Origin: JACKII01 sp041687435
GTDB taxonomy: Bacteria > Pseudomonadota > Alphaproteobacteria > Bin95
Reading direction: 5' to 3'
DNA: 64,000 nucleotides
Assembly: GCA_041687435.1 (NCBI GenBank)
Contig: JAWLBX010000004.1
Coordinates: 169,121-233,120 of the forward strand
In this document: positions 9,497-18,303 of the stretch, piece by piece
Position numbering within the stretch: position 1 is the first letter of the stretch
Layout of the letters: each line of letters begins with the position of its first letter
Position numbers and translations under genes: made by a program
The notes under the pieces: generated by a model
The model's database searches: none
What the model was told of the DNA's origin: nothing
The model's input: the letters and a program-made list of their open reading frames with translations, nothing else

Positions 9497-10390
9497 ATGG
9501 CTGAGGAAGGGTTGATCCCGTTCGACGACCGCGACGGTGTCATTTGGTTGGATGGAAAGCTCGTGCCCTGGCGCGACGCGAAACTGCACGTGCTGACCCA
9601 CGGCCTGCATTATGCCAGCGCCGTGTTCGAGGGCGAACGCTGCTACACCGGCAATATCTTTGCCTGCCGCGCGCACTCGGAACGCCTGCGCAAATCCGCT
9701 GAGATTCTGGGTTTTGAAGTCCCGTTCACGGCGGAGGAGTTGGACGCCGCGAAATACGCGACGCTCAAGGCCAACAATCTGACCGAGGCCTATGTCCGCC
9801 CGATTGCCTGGCGCGGCACGGAGCAGATGGGTGTTTCCGCACAAAAGAACAAAATTCACGTCGCTATCGCGGTGTGGGAATGGCCGTCCTACTTCTCGCC
9901 AGAAGCGCTGATGAAGGGCATTCGCATGAAAACCGGGCCCTGGCGCCGCCCGCCGCCGACCTCGGCCCCCGTCCATTCCAAGGCGACCGGCCTCTACATG
10001 ATCTGCACGCTGTCCAAGCACTGGGCGGAGGCGCAAAAGATCGACGACGCCATGATGCTGGATTGGCGCGGCTTCGTGTCGGAAGGCACGGGTGCCAACA
10101 TCTTCCTGAACATCGACGGCAAGCTGCACACGCCGACGCCGGATTGCTTCCTGAACGGCATCACCCGGCAAACCGTCATGAAGATCGCCAAGGAGCACCA
10201 GATCGAGGTGGTCGAGCGCCACATTCCGGTGGAGGATCTGAAGGTCGCCACCGAATGCTTCGTCACGGGCACCGCGGCGGAGGTCACGCCTGTAGGTTCC
10301 ATCGACGACAACACCTTCACCGTCGGTCCGATGACCCAGACGCTGATGAACGCCTATTCTACCCTGGTGCGCTCCGGCGGTTCTGCCTGA
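9497..10390 (+). CDS. ilvE: Branched-chain-amino-acid aminotransferase
   Basis: PLP fold-type IV transaminase catalysing the last step of valine, leucine and isoleucine synthesis and the first step of their breakdown, 297 residues. The pyridoxal lysine is K162 in VHSKATGLYM. HGLHYASAVFEGERCY (35-50), RPIAWRG and the C-terminal FVTGTAAEVTPVGSID phosphate-binding loop are diagnostic. AAGGAG at 9482-9487 fixes the start. A strong hairpin terminator follows at 10458, so it is probably monocistronic. A D-amino-acid transaminase is less likely given overall similarity. Confidence 0.92.
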   Translation: MAEEGLIPFDDRDGVIWLDGKLVPWRDAKLHVLTHGLHYASAVFEGERCYTGNIFACRAHSERLRKSAEILGFEVPFTAEELDAAKYATLKANNLTEAYVRPIAWRGTEQMGVSAQKNKIHVAIAVWEWPSYFSPEALMKGIRMKTGPWRRPPPTSAPVHSKATGLYMICTLSKHWAEAQKIDDAMMLDWRGFVSEGTGANIFLNIDGKLHTPTPDCFLNGITRQTVMKIAKEHQIEVVERHIPVEDLKVATECFVTGTAAEVTPVGSIDDNTFTVGPMTQTLMNAYSTLVRSGGSA

Positions 10391-10457
10391 GGCGCGAGCG
10401 GCAGGGGGTTGGAAACATTCCGCCCCCAGCAAGCCAGCACCGGATTGTTAGAAAATG

Positions 10458-10492
10458 CAGCGGCGGCGCCATGGCGCCGCCGCTGTCTTGTT
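10458..10492 (+). terminator. rho-independent terminator after ilvE
   Basis: Thirteen-base perfect inverted repeat (10458-10470 with 10473-10485, only two bases in the loop) rich in G+C, followed by TCTTGTT. It lies 68 bp after the ilvE stop. Confidence 0.75.
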
Positions 10493-10602
10493 ATGAGGTT
10501 TTGCCTTTTACCGAAAAACGGTCACCATGCCTTTCTGCACCCCGAACGCTGCTGTCTGCGTACCGTTCGCTCCCGAAAGCCCGCCTCGCCAAAAGGATCA
10601 CA

Positions 10603-11994
10603 ATGCCGAACCGTGCCCAAGCCCTTGCCCGTGCCGAAGCCTTTGTCGACGAGGGACGTTTCGAGGCCGATCTTGCCGAGCGTGTTGCGGTGCCTAGCGA
10701 AAGCCAGGTGCCGGAACGCTTCGGCGAGTTGGTGCGCTATCAGACCGACCTGATGGCGCCCGCCTTCGCAGAACTGGGATTCGAGCATGTCCTGCTCGAC
10801 AACCCGGTGCCGGGCCGTGGCCCTGTGCTGGTTGCAAGCCGCATCGAAGACCCATCGCTGCCGACGGTTTTGTTATACGGCCACGGCGATGTGGTGCGCT
10901 CTGTCGCGAGCGAATGGGACAACAACCGCGACCCCTATGCTGTGACGCGCGAAGGGGACCGGCTCTATGGCCGTGGCGTCGTCGACAACAAGGGCCAGCA
11001 CACGCTGGCCATGTTGGCGCTGGAAGCGGTGCTGGCAGAACGCGGCCGTTTGGGGTTCAACGCCAAGTTCATGGTTGAGACTGGCGAGGAGCAGGGCTCG
11101 CCCGGCCTCGACGCGCTGCTGGTGCAGCATCGGGACGTGTTCCAGGCGGATGCGTTTCTGGGCTTTGATGGTCCGCGCAAGTCCTTTCGCAGGCTCGACC
11201 TGAATCTGGGTTGCCGCGGCGGCGTGTTTTTTGGGCTGGAGGTCGACTTGAACCGGCCCGGCGGCCTGCATTCCGGCCATTTCGGCGGGGTGCTGCCGGA
11301 TGCCGCCATCATCCTGGCCCAAGCGCTGGCGACCATCACTACGCCGAAGGGCCGCATTCTGGTGCAGGACTGGCTGCCGAAGCACGTGCCGAATTCGGTG
11401 CGCGCGGCCGTGGGCGACATCGTCGCCGATCTCGTCGAGGGCATGCCGCAGCCGGATCCGGACTGGGGCTTCACCGAACTGACGGAGCATGAAAAGGTGC
11501 TGGCCTGGACCAGCTTCATCATCCTGGGCATGTCCGCCGGCAATGCAGACAATCCGGTCAACGCCGTGCCCAGCTATGCCAAGGCCACCTGCCAGATCCG
11601 GCACACGGTGGATGTAGATGCCGCCGTGTTCGTGCCGGCGCTGCGCAAACACCTGGATGCTCACGGCTTCCAGCATGTCACCATCAATTCTAATGTGGGC
11701 CGCGACCAGTTCCTCGCCAGCCGCACCGATCCGGACGACCCCTGGGTGCAGCGCTTCCGCCGCTCCATTGTCGCGACGCATGGGGAGGAGCCGAACATTC
11801 TGCCATCCTCCTCCGGCTCGAACCCGTCCGAGCTGTTCAAGGCGCGGCTGGGCGTGCCGGTGGTCTGGTTCCCAAGCTCCTATGCCGGCTGCAACCAGCA
11901 CGGCGCGAACGAGCACGGCCTGATGCCGCTGTTCCGCGAGGGCATCGCCGCCGCGACCGGCATGTTCTGGGATTTGGGGGCGGCTGGCTCTTAA
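10603..11994 (+). CDS. M20 family metallopeptidase (ArgE/DapE/carboxypeptidase G2-like)
   Basis: Zinc amidohydrolase/peptidase of 463 residues. Metal and catalytic motifs in order: LLYGHGDVV, LYGRGVVDNKGQ (bridging Asp), VETGEEQGSPG (catalytic Glu), the lid domain with SGHFGGVLPDAA, and a C-terminal His in CNQHGANEHG. The ATG at 10603 is preceded by AAAAGGA (10591-10597); the frame is open far upstream but only as a shadow of ilvE. It stops three bases before the end of convergent xerD. Substrate (dipeptide, acyl amino acid or carbamoyl compound) is not identifiable. Confidence 0.85.
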   Translation: MPNRAQALARAEAFVDEGRFEADLAERVAVPSESQVPERFGELVRYQTDLMAPAFAELGFEHVLLDNPVPGRGPVLVASRIEDPSLPTVLLYGHGDVVRSVASEWDNNRDPYAVTREGDRLYGRGVVDNKGQHTLAMLALEAVLAERGRLGFNAKFMVETGEEQGSPGLDALLVQHRDVFQADAFLGFDGPRKSFRRLDLNLGCRGGVFFGLEVDLNRPGGLHSGHFGGVLPDAAIILAQALATITTPKGRILVQDWLPKHVPNSVRAAVGDIVADLVEGMPQPDPDWGFTELTEHEKVLAWTSFIILGMSAGNADNPVNAVPSYAKATCQIRHTVDVDAAVFVPALRKHLDAHGFQHVTINSNVGRDQFLASRTDPDDPWVQRFRRSIVATHGEEPNILPSSSGSNPSELFKARLGVPVVWFPSSYAGCNQHGANEHGLMPLFREGIAAATGMFWDLGAAGS

Positions 11995-11997
11995 ACC

Positions 11998-12936
11998 TCA
12001 GTCCGCCAGCGGGTGGTGTTCCAGCACCAGCGCCCGGCGGCGTTCCTCCAACACGTGCGTGTAAATCTGTGTGGTGCCGATGTCGGCATGCCCCAGCAGC
12101 GTCTGCAAGGCCCGCAGATCGGCACCATGCGCGAGCAAATGGGTGGCGAAAGCGTGGCGTAACACATGTGGTGAGACCTTCGCCGGATCGAGCCCAGCCC
12201 CCAACGCCAGCGCCTTCAGCAACTGGCCTACCCGGCGGCGTGTCAGGTGCCCCTCCTTGCTGCGCGAGGGGAACAGCCATTTGGCCAAACCAGGTGTGGT
12301 CACGAATACGCCGCGCACAGCCAGATACCGCTCCAGCGCTACCACTGCCGCGCTGCCGATCGGCACCATGCGCTCGCGTCCGCCCTTGCCGCGCAGCCAG
12401 AGCGCGCCGGCGCTGGCGCCGTGGCGTGCCGCGGCTTGCGGCAGGCTGACCAGTTCGCTGACCCGGAGCCCGGTCGCATAAAGAAGCTCAACGATAGCCA
12501 CGAGCCGTGCGCCTTCAGGCCCGTCCATGCCATGCGCGGCTTCCAGCAGCGCCTCGACTTCCGCCGGTGTCAGGAATTTCGGCAGGCTTTGCGTGCTGCG
12601 GGGGGCGTCCAATGCAGCGGTCGGATCGTCGGGGCGTTCGCCTTCGCTGACCAGATACCGGAAGAACTGGCGCAGCGCTGACAGACGTCTTGCCTGGGTA
12701 CTGCGCGCGAGACCAGCCGCGGCCATGCCTTGCACCACATGGCGCAGGTCCGCGGGCGAGGCCTCCGCGAGCGGGCGCGGCTGTATCCCTGCCGCCACGG
12801 CGCGCAGGTCGCGACCGTAGGCCTCCAGCGTGTTGCGGGCCGCGCCGCGTTCGGCGGAGAGTGTTTCCAGGAATGCCTCGATGGCGGGGTCAGAGGCCGG
12901 CGGCAATGGCCAGTTCCACCGCAACGGTGCGGGCAT
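11998..12936 (-). CDS. xerD: Site-specific tyrosine recombinase XerD (XerC/D family)
   Basis: Chromosome-dimer resolution recombinase acting at dif. An N-terminal SAM-like core-binding domain (AIEAFLETLSAERGAARNTL) precedes the catalytic domain with Arg in ATGLRVSELV, Lys in RGKGGRERMVP, HVLRHAFATHLL (H-x-x-R), LLGHADIGTTQIYTH (His and nucleophile Tyr). 312 residues from the ATG at 12936; a TTG at 12966 is possible. Either start overlaps the end of the upstream gene (12890). Location beside aroK-aroB, and no phage genes, mark it as the housekeeping enzyme rather than an integrase. XerD over XerC is by resemblance and context. Confidence 0.85.
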   Translation of the reverse strand: MPAPLRWNWPLPPASDPAIEAFLETLSAERGAARNTLEAYGRDLRAVAAGIQPRPLAEASPADLRHVVQGMAAAGLARSTQARRLSALRQFFRYLVSEGERPDDPTAALDAPRSTQSLPKFLTPAEVEALLEAAHGMDGPEGARLVAIVELLYATGLRVSELVSLPQAAARHGASAGALWLRGKGGRERMVPIGSAAVVALERYLAVRGVFVTTPGLAKWLFPSRSKEGHLTRRRVGQLLKALALGAGLDPAKVSPHVLRHAFATHLLAHGADLRALQTLLGHADIGTTQIYTHVLEERRRALVLEHHPLAD

Positions 12937-14431
12937 CGGCGGGGCTGACCTTTGCCAGCGCGGCAACCGCCTGCACGGTCAGGCCGGCGCTTGGGGCAGG
13001 GGAGGCGGCAAGTGCGGTCAGCGCCAGCAACGCTGCTTCTCCCGCCTCTGCCCTGGCAATGGCGCGTGCTGAGGCAGAGCGATCCGGTCCGGGGCCGGAA
13101 GCGTTTGGCACCGCTATCCCCAGCGCCTGTAACAGGCCTGCGGCGAGTGCTGTTTTCTCCTCGCCGGGCTTTGCCGCCTTCAGCCAAGCGGGCCACCAGT
13201 CGACCGATGCTGGCAAGGGCTCTCCTGCCAGCGCCAGTATCAGGTAGGCGGCATCGCGCGCTTCCGCCCCCACCTGGGTCTTTCCGGCGGTAGCCAGCGC
13301 ATTCTGTGCCGCGCCGGTTGCAGCGGCATCACGAGCGGCCAGCGCGGCGCGCAACGCCCTGGCGGCAAAGGCGGGCGGCACGGCTTTCAGATCGAGGCCG
13401 GTCATGAATTCCAGCGAGAAGGGCGCCAGCTGAGCATAGAGTCCTGCCTTGGCTGTGGCATCCCAGAAGGCTTCCAGCGCTGCCAGCCGCTGCGGCCCCG
13501 AGCCGGTAATGGCCACTTGGCGGTAGGTGGCGCCGAGCGGCGTCGTCAGTTCGGTCGCCAGATAGAGCTGCACCAGCATGTCGGCCGGCAGCACATTCGC
13601 CCGCACTGCCCGCTCCGCGGCTTCCGTTCGTGGCTCCAGGCCTATTGCCGGATAGCGGGCGACACTGCTTGCAACCAAGGCCGGCGTTTCATTCCACATT
13701 TTTGGCAAGGCCATGGGCTGGCTCAAAGCGCGGATCATGGTGAGGTGCAGCGGTTCTGTCGGCGTGACAGCAGGGCCAGCTGGCCGCTCGGGAAACTGGC
13801 GAGACAGGAACAACTGCGTAAACACGGGGTCATCCCCGCCCAATTCGTCCGCCAGCATCACCGCGACCATGGCCGCTTCTTCCTGCTTGCGCAGCAGCCG
13901 GCAAAACGCCGCGAGCCGTTGCCATTGCTCTGTCGCTGCTGCATCTCCTGCCTGTGTCGGCAGGGCGCAGACACCCGACAGGTTGTAGCGCAGCATGGCG
14001 ACCGTGGCCCGGGCCTGCCAATAGGGCGCATCACGCAGCCCGGGGTCGATCCGCTCGGCCAGATCGAGCACGTCCTGCTCGGCCCCCAGGCGGGCGAGTG
14101 CCGCCAGGCGCCGGCTTGCCAGCGACGGCATGGCCTGCTCGCCATCGGGCGGCGCTGCCGAAACGCGCAGCAGATTGACGAGCGCACGGTATTGCGCCGG
14201 GCTTTGCACCTCTGCCGGCAATCCGTCCAGCACAGCGGCCAAACGGCTGGGCGAACTGCCCTGCCACAGCGCCTCCGGCAGGCCGGTGTCCTGCGGCAGG
14301 GTTAAACCCACCCGTTCCGGAGTGGCATCGATAAACCGCACGGTCTGGGCCGCAACCGGCTGGGTGGCGATCAGCGCGCAGCCGATTGCCAAACCTGCCA
14401 GCCAGCCCCACCTATTGCTCAAATCGGGCAT
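12890..14431 (-). CDS. Conserved hypothetical secreted/alpha-helical protein
   Basis: 513 residues from the ATG at 14431. A signal peptide or anchor is clear (LAGLAIGCALIATQPVAAQ, cleavage after VAAQ). The rest is Ala/Leu-rich and predicted almost wholly alpha-helical, with TPR-like stretches but no recognisable catalytic motif. Its start codon lies inside the last codons of the small membrane protein gene (14412-14552) and its end overlaps xerD by 47 bp, so the three minus-strand genes look translationally coupled. An upstream TTG (14518) in the same frame would add 29 residues before the signal peptide and is less likely. Function unknown; periplasmic helical-repeat scaffold is a guess. Confidence 0.7.
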   Translation of the reverse strand: MPDLSNRWGWLAGLAIGCALIATQPVAAQTVRFIDATPERVGLTLPQDTGLPEALWQGSSPSRLAAVLDGLPAEVQSPAQYRALVNLLRVSAAPPDGEQAMPSLASRRLAALARLGAEQDVLDLAERIDPGLRDAPYWQARATVAMLRYNLSGVCALPTQAGDAAATEQWQRLAAFCRLLRKQEEAAMVAVMLADELGGDDPVFTQLFLSRQFPERPAGPAVTPTEPLHLTMIRALSQPMALPKMWNETPALVASSVARYPAIGLEPRTEAAERAVRANVLPADMLVQLYLATELTTPLGATYRQVAITGSGPQRLAALEAFWDATAKAGLYAQLAPFSLEFMTGLDLKAVPPAFAARALRAALAARDAAATGAAQNALATAGKTQVGAEARDAAYLILALAGEPLPASVDWWPAWLKAAKPGEEKTALAAGLLQALGIAVPNASGPGPDRSASARAIARAEAGEAALLALTALAASPAPSAGLTVQAVAALAKVSPADARTVAVELAIAAGL

Positions 14432-14552
14432 TCGGTAAGATCTTTTCGACAGTCTGGGTTGGCGGCGGAATATCGCCCATGGCGATGTACAGACCGCCGC
14501 CCAATGCTGCCAGTACAACCAATGCGAGGAGTGCCAAAACTATCCGTCCCAT
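14412..14552 (-). CDS. Small single-pass membrane protein, 46 residues
   Basis: Short gene below usual ORF cut-offs. ATG at 14552, TAG at 14412-14414, with AAGGA about 11 bases before the start. The product begins MGRIVLALLALVVLAAL, one transmembrane helix of about 20 residues, then a proline hinge (DIPPPTQTVEKILPNARFEQ). Its last codons overlap the start of the next gene (ATG at 14431), which supports real translation and coupling. The pattern membrane anchor, then I-P-x-P-x-x-x-V-E-K, resembles small proteins I associate with this locus in other Rhodospirillales, from memory only. Function unknown. Confidence 0.65.
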   Translation of the reverse strand: MGRIVLALLALVVLAALGGGLYIAMGDIPPPTQTVEKILPNARFEQ

Positions 14553-14687
14553 CCGCGCGGGATCCTTTTGGAAGCGTGTGAGGATGGTTCATCACGTCGC
14601 AACGCGACACTTCCGAACCACTTTAACGGATTCTGCCATGCAGCATAGCTTGACGATCAACCCCTTCCTGCGCCATGGAATCGCGCC

Positions 14688-15284
14688 ATGAGCAGAGCTA
14701 GCGCTGCGGCAGAGGCCGCCAACCCCAATATCGTCGCCCGTCCCGACCGGACCATTGTCCTGGTGGGAATGATGGGCGTTGGCAAAACCACCATTGGCAA
14801 GCGCTTGGCGCAACGCCTTGGCATGGATTTCATCGATGCCGATGCCGAGATCGAAAAGGCGGCAGGCTACACCATTCCCGAGATATTCGAAAAATTCGGC
14901 GAGGCGCAGTTCCGCGATGGAGAGCGCCGGGTCATCGCCCGTTTGTTGAAGGATGAGCCGGCGCACGTCCTGGCGGCGGGTGGCGGCGCTTTCAACGATC
15001 CGGAAACGCGGGAGCGCATCGCCGAACGCGGCATCTCCGTCTGGCTGCGTGCGGAGTTGGACGTGCTGGCCAAGCGCGTCGCCCGCCGCAACAATCGCCC
15101 CTTGCTTGCCGATGGCGATGTGGAACAGAAACTTGCGGTTCTGATGGAGGAGCGGGCGCCGATCTATTCTCTTGCCGATCTTCACCTCGACACCAGCGAG
15201 GGTGAGCCGGAGGACAGCGTGCAGGCCCTGGTGCAGAAACTGGAGGAGGGCGGTTACATGAAAGTTTACGCAACCCGGTCATGA
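14688..15284 (+). CDS. aroK: Shikimate kinase
   Basis: Phosphorylates shikimate at O3 with ATP in the chorismate pathway. 198 residues: Walker A GMMGVGKTT (27-35), the shikimate-binding DADAEIE and FRDGERR, and LAAGGGAF. The N-terminal 20 residues before RTIVLVG are an extension common in alphaproteobacterial AroK. The Shine-Dalgarno before 14688 is poor. The stop overlaps the aroB start (ATGA at 15281), so the pair is an operon. Confidence 0.92.
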   Translation: MSRASAAAEAANPNIVARPDRTIVLVGMMGVGKTTIGKRLAQRLGMDFIDADAEIEKAAGYTIPEIFEKFGEAQFRDGERRVIARLLKDEPAHVLAAGGGAFNDPETRERIAERGISVWLRAELDVLAKRVARRNNRPLLADGDVEQKLAVLMEERAPIYSLADLHLDTSEGEPEDSVQALVQKLEEGGYMKVYATRS

Positions 15285-16408
15285 ACGGCGTGCACCGCCT
15301 TTCGGTCAATCTGGGTGCCGCTGCTGTCGACCGCTCCTATGACATTTTGATTGGCCCTGGTCTGATTGCGGCCGCAGGCAAACTCATCGCCGAGCGCCTG
15401 GCGGGCCGCCGGGCCGTGATCTTGACGGATAGCTGCGTCGGGCCGCTTTATGCCGATGCCATGGCCGCGTCGTTGAAGGCCGCAGGCATGGAATCCGAGA
15501 CCCTGATCATTCCGGCGGGCGAGGCGGCCAAAAGCTTCGACCAATTGGGCGCGCTTTTGGATCAATGCCTGGACGCCGGTCTTGACCGCAAGAGCTTCCT
15601 GGTCGCTCTCGGCGGCGGTGTTGTCGGCGATTTGGGTGGTTTTCTCGCAGCAATCCTGCTGCGCGGCATCGACTATGTGCAGGTGCCGACGACTCTGCTG
15701 TCCCAGGTGGACAGTTCCGTTGGCGGCAAAACCGCGATCAATACCCGCCACGGTAAGAACCTGGTCGGCGCCTTTCACCAGCCGCGGCTGGTGCTGGCCG
15801 ATACCGGCGTATTGAAGACGCTGCCGAAGCGCGAATTGCTGTCCGGCTATGCCGAGGTGGCCAAATACGGCCTGATCGACCAGCCGAGTTTCTGGGTATG
15901 GCTGGAGGAAAATTCTGGCCGCATGCTGGCGTTGGAACCGGAAGCGCTGGCCCATGCGGTGCGTGTCAGTTGCGAGGCAAAGGCTGCCGTCGTCGCGGCG
16001 GACGAGCGGGAAGGCGGCGTGCGCGCGCTGCTGAATCTCGGCCACACATTTGGTCATGCGATCGAGGCGGAGGCGGGATATGGCGGCCAGGTGCTGCATG
16101 GCGAGGCGGTGGCCGTCGGCATGGCGCTGGCCTTCCGCCATTCCGTGCGGCTGGGGCTTTGCGAGCCGCCAGAGGCCGACCGGGTGGAGGCGCATCTGAC
16201 CGAAGTCGGCCTGCCGGTGGCGCCACGGCTGGTCATGGGGCAGCAGTTGCCCACCATCGACCGGCTAATGGCCCGCATGGCCTCCGACAAGAAGGCGGAA
16301 GGCGGGAAGCTCACCCTGATCCTAGCCCGTGGTATCGGCCAGAGCTTCATCGCCAGGGATGCCGACGCGGCCAAGGTGATCGAAACATGGGAGGAGGCGC
16401 TGGCCTAG
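15281..16408 (+). CDS. aroB: 3-dehydroquinate synthase
   Basis: NAD- and metal-dependent cyclisation of DAHP to 3-dehydroquinate, second step of the shikimate pathway. 375 residues: ALGGGVVGDLGGF (NAD binding), QVPTTLLSQVDSSVGGKTAIN, GHTFGHAIE (metal His) and LHGEAVAVGMALAFR. Starts by ATGA overlap with aroK. It ends 4 bp into the convergent DMT gene. The aroK-aroB order is the usual one. Confidence 0.94.
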   Translation: MNGVHRLSVNLGAAAVDRSYDILIGPGLIAAAGKLIAERLAGRRAVILTDSCVGPLYADAMAASLKAAGMESETLIIPAGEAAKSFDQLGALLDQCLDAGLDRKSFLVALGGGVVGDLGGFLAAILLRGIDYVQVPTTLLSQVDSSVGGKTAINTRHGKNLVGAFHQPRLVLADTGVLKTLPKRELLSGYAEVAKYGLIDQPSFWVWLEENSGRMLALEPEALAHAVRVSCEAKAAVVAADEREGGVRALLNLGHTFGHAIEAEAGYGGQVLHGEAVAVGMALAFRHSVRLGLCEPPEADRVEAHLTEVGLPVAPRLVMGQQLPTIDRLMARMASDKKAEGGKLTLILARGIGQSFIARDADAAKVIETWEEALA

Positions 16409-17280
16409 CCTCTGCCCCGCTTCGCCCGGCTTTCCGCAGCGGTAATATAGCTGACGCTGGCGAATACGATCAGCGCGCCCAAAACGGTGAACAGGTCCGG
16501 TACCTCCAAATAAAGCAGGAAACCGGCCACCGCCGCGAACGGCAGGCGTAGGTAGTCAAACGGCATGACCACACTGGCCTCGCCATGGCCCAGTGCCTTG
16601 GTCATGCAATACTGCGCGCCGAAGCCGGAGCCTGCCAGCAACCCGATCCAGGGCAGCATTGCCAGCGACGGCGTCACCCATACATAGGCGGCAGGAACAG
16701 CCGAGAGCAACAGGATGATGGCGTTGACGCTGAAGGTCATCTTCGCGACCGGCTCTGCCCGCGTCATCAGCTTCACCACCGTGTTGGACAGCGCGTAGAA
16801 GACGGAGCAGCCGAGCAGCGCGAGCGTCGCCAGGCTCACCTCGGTAAAGCCGGGCCGCACGATGGTCAGCACGCCCACAAAGCCCGCCAGCGTCGCCAGC
16901 CAGCGGGCCATGCCCGGCCGCTCGCCGATGAAGGCGACCGCCAGCAGGATGGTGAACAGCGGATAGACTGCCTGCAACGCCGTCGCATCGGCCAGCGGCG
17001 CATTGGCGACGCCATAGAACATCAGCGTGATCGCGCCGAAGGTGCAGAAGCCGCGGGCCAGATGCATGAGCGGCATGTCGGTCTTGAACGCACTGGCGCG
17101 ATTGCGCACCAGCCAGGGCAGCATCAGCAGCAATGCGGTGCCGACCCGCAGGAAGACGATTTCGAAGGTGGAGATTTCGGCCGAAAGCTGCCGGGCCGCG
17201 ATATACATCGCCGTCAGCGAGGCCGCCGTGCCGGTCATCCAGGCGATGCCCAGCGCATTGCTGGCGCGCAACAGGCTCAT
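16405..17280 (-). CDS. DMT superfamily (EamA) transporter, tandem copy 1
   Basis: Ten-TM drug/metabolite exporter, 291 residues, starting MSLLRASNALGIAWMTG at the ATG 17280, which overlaps the upstream gene's TGA (ATGA). Shared blocks with its neighbour are FEIVFLRVGTALLLMLPWL, LADATALQAVYPLFTILLAVAFIGER, ASVVMPFDYLRLPFAA and ILVFASVSYITAAESR. The frame is open to 17469, but that extension only shadows the neighbour. Likely a product of duplication with 17277-18140. Substrate unknown. Confidence 0.85.
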   Translation of the reverse strand: MSLLRASNALGIAWMTGTAASLTAMYIAARQLSAEISTFEIVFLRVGTALLLMLPWLVRNRASAFKTDMPLMHLARGFCTFGAITLMFYGVANAPLADATALQAVYPLFTILLAVAFIGERPGMARWLATLAGFVGVLTIVRPGFTEVSLATLALLGCSVFYALSNTVVKLMTRAEPVAKMTFSVNAIILLLSAVPAAYVWVTPSLAMLPWIGLLAGSGFGAQYCMTKALGHGEASVVMPFDYLRLPFAAVAGFLLYLEVPDLFTVLGALIVFASVSYITAAESRAKRGRG

Positions 17281-18140
17281 TTCCGTCGCGCCTCCGACGC
17301 TGCGATGTAACTGACGCTGGCAAAGATGATGGCTCCGCCCGCCAGGGTAAACGCGTCGGGAACCTCGCGGTAGATGAGGTAGCCCAGAATGGCAGCGAAG
17401 GGCAGGCGCAGATAGTCGAACGGCATGACTACGCCTGCCTCGCCGTGGTTCAGCGCCCGCGTCAGGCACATGTGCGCCGCATAGCCGCTAAGTGCCAGGA
17501 GGCCGATCCACGGCACCGCCGCCGGTGGCGGTGTCACCCACACATAGAGCGCGGGGATCGCCGACAGCACCAGGATGGTGGCGTTGACCGAGAACACCAT
17601 CTGCGTCGGCCTGTCGATGCCAGCCATCATGCGGACGATGGTGTTGGACGCTGCATAGAAGATCGAACAGCCCAGCAGCGCCAGCGTCGGCGGCCCGATT
17701 GCGGCGAAACCGGGCCGGACGATTACCAGAATGCCAGCAAAGCCGGCCAGCGCCGCCACCCAGCGCCTCACTCCGCAGCGTTCGCCCAGTAGCAACGCCA
17801 CCAGCATGATGGTGAAAAGAGGATAGGTGGACTGCAGCGCGCTGGCGTCCGCCAGCGGCGAGTGAGAGATGCCGTAGAACAGCATGCTCATGGCGGTGAA
17901 GGTGCTGGCGCCACGCAGCAGATGCATGCCGGGCCGGCGGGATCGAAAGGCGTTGAGCCTTTCCTGCCAGAGCCATGGCAGCATCAGCACAATTGTGAAG
18001 ACCGATCGCAGGAACAGGATTTCGAACGTCGGCAACATCGTGCCCAGTTCCCGCACCGCTACGAACAGCCCGGAGAATGCAACGGCGGCACCCAGCATCC
18101 AGGCAATGCCCAGCGGATTGTTGACGGGCGGGCGGGTCAT
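17277..18140 (-). CDS. DMT superfamily (EamA) transporter, tandem copy 2
   Basis: 287 residues from ATG 18140 (MTRPPVNNPLGIAWMLGAA). Two EamA repeats, with FEILFLRSVFTIVLMLPWLWQ, LADASALQSTYPLFTIMLVALLLGER, AGVVMPFDYLRLPFAAILGY and IIFASVSYIAASEARRK, parallel to the downstream copy. It is translationally coupled to that copy through a 4-bp ATGA overlap, so the two may be co-expressed or could work as a heteromeric pair. A terminator-like hairpin precedes it at 18172-18210, separating it from the cyclophilin gene. Confidence 0.85.
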   Translation of the reverse strand: MTRPPVNNPLGIAWMLGAAVAFSGLFVAVRELGTMLPTFEILFLRSVFTIVLMLPWLWQERLNAFRSRRPGMHLLRGASTFTAMSMLFYGISHSPLADASALQSTYPLFTIMLVALLLGERCGVRRWVAALAGFAGILVIVRPGFAAIGPPTLALLGCSIFYAASNTIVRMMAGIDRPTQMVFSVNATILVLSAIPALYVWVTPPPAAVPWIGLLALSGYAAHMCLTRALNHGEAGVVMPFDYLRLPFAAILGYLIYREVPDAFTLAGGAIIFASVSYIAASEARRK

Positions 18141-18171
18141 GGACGGGGTGGCACCGGGCTTCGGTTGGCAA

Positions 18172-18210
18172 TGAAAAGCGCCGCCCCGGCCGGCTGCCGG
18201 AGCGGCGCTT
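18172..18210 (-). terminator. rho-independent terminator after the cyclophilin gene
   Basis: On the minus strand, 14-base arms (18197-18210 with 18176-18189, one G-U pair) are followed by TTTTCATT. It lies downstream of the cyclophilin stop (18304) and just before the DMT start. Confidence 0.6.
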
Positions 18211-18303
18211 CTGCATGTGGGCATCAGCGATGAGCTGAAGCTTAGCCCAGTGGTTCCGGCGCCGCCAAGGTCTTATCCCCCGCGTGCCGGGCCAGGCTCT
18301 GCC

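Noticed and set aside
9874..11994. 706-codon ORF covering ilvE's other frame and the M20 peptidase
   Set aside because: The first 240 codons are a shadow of ilvE; true start at 10603 has a ribosome site.
11998..12936. XerD-like gene as a mobile-element integrase
   Set aside because: Housekeeping context (aroK, aroB), no att repeats or phage genes.
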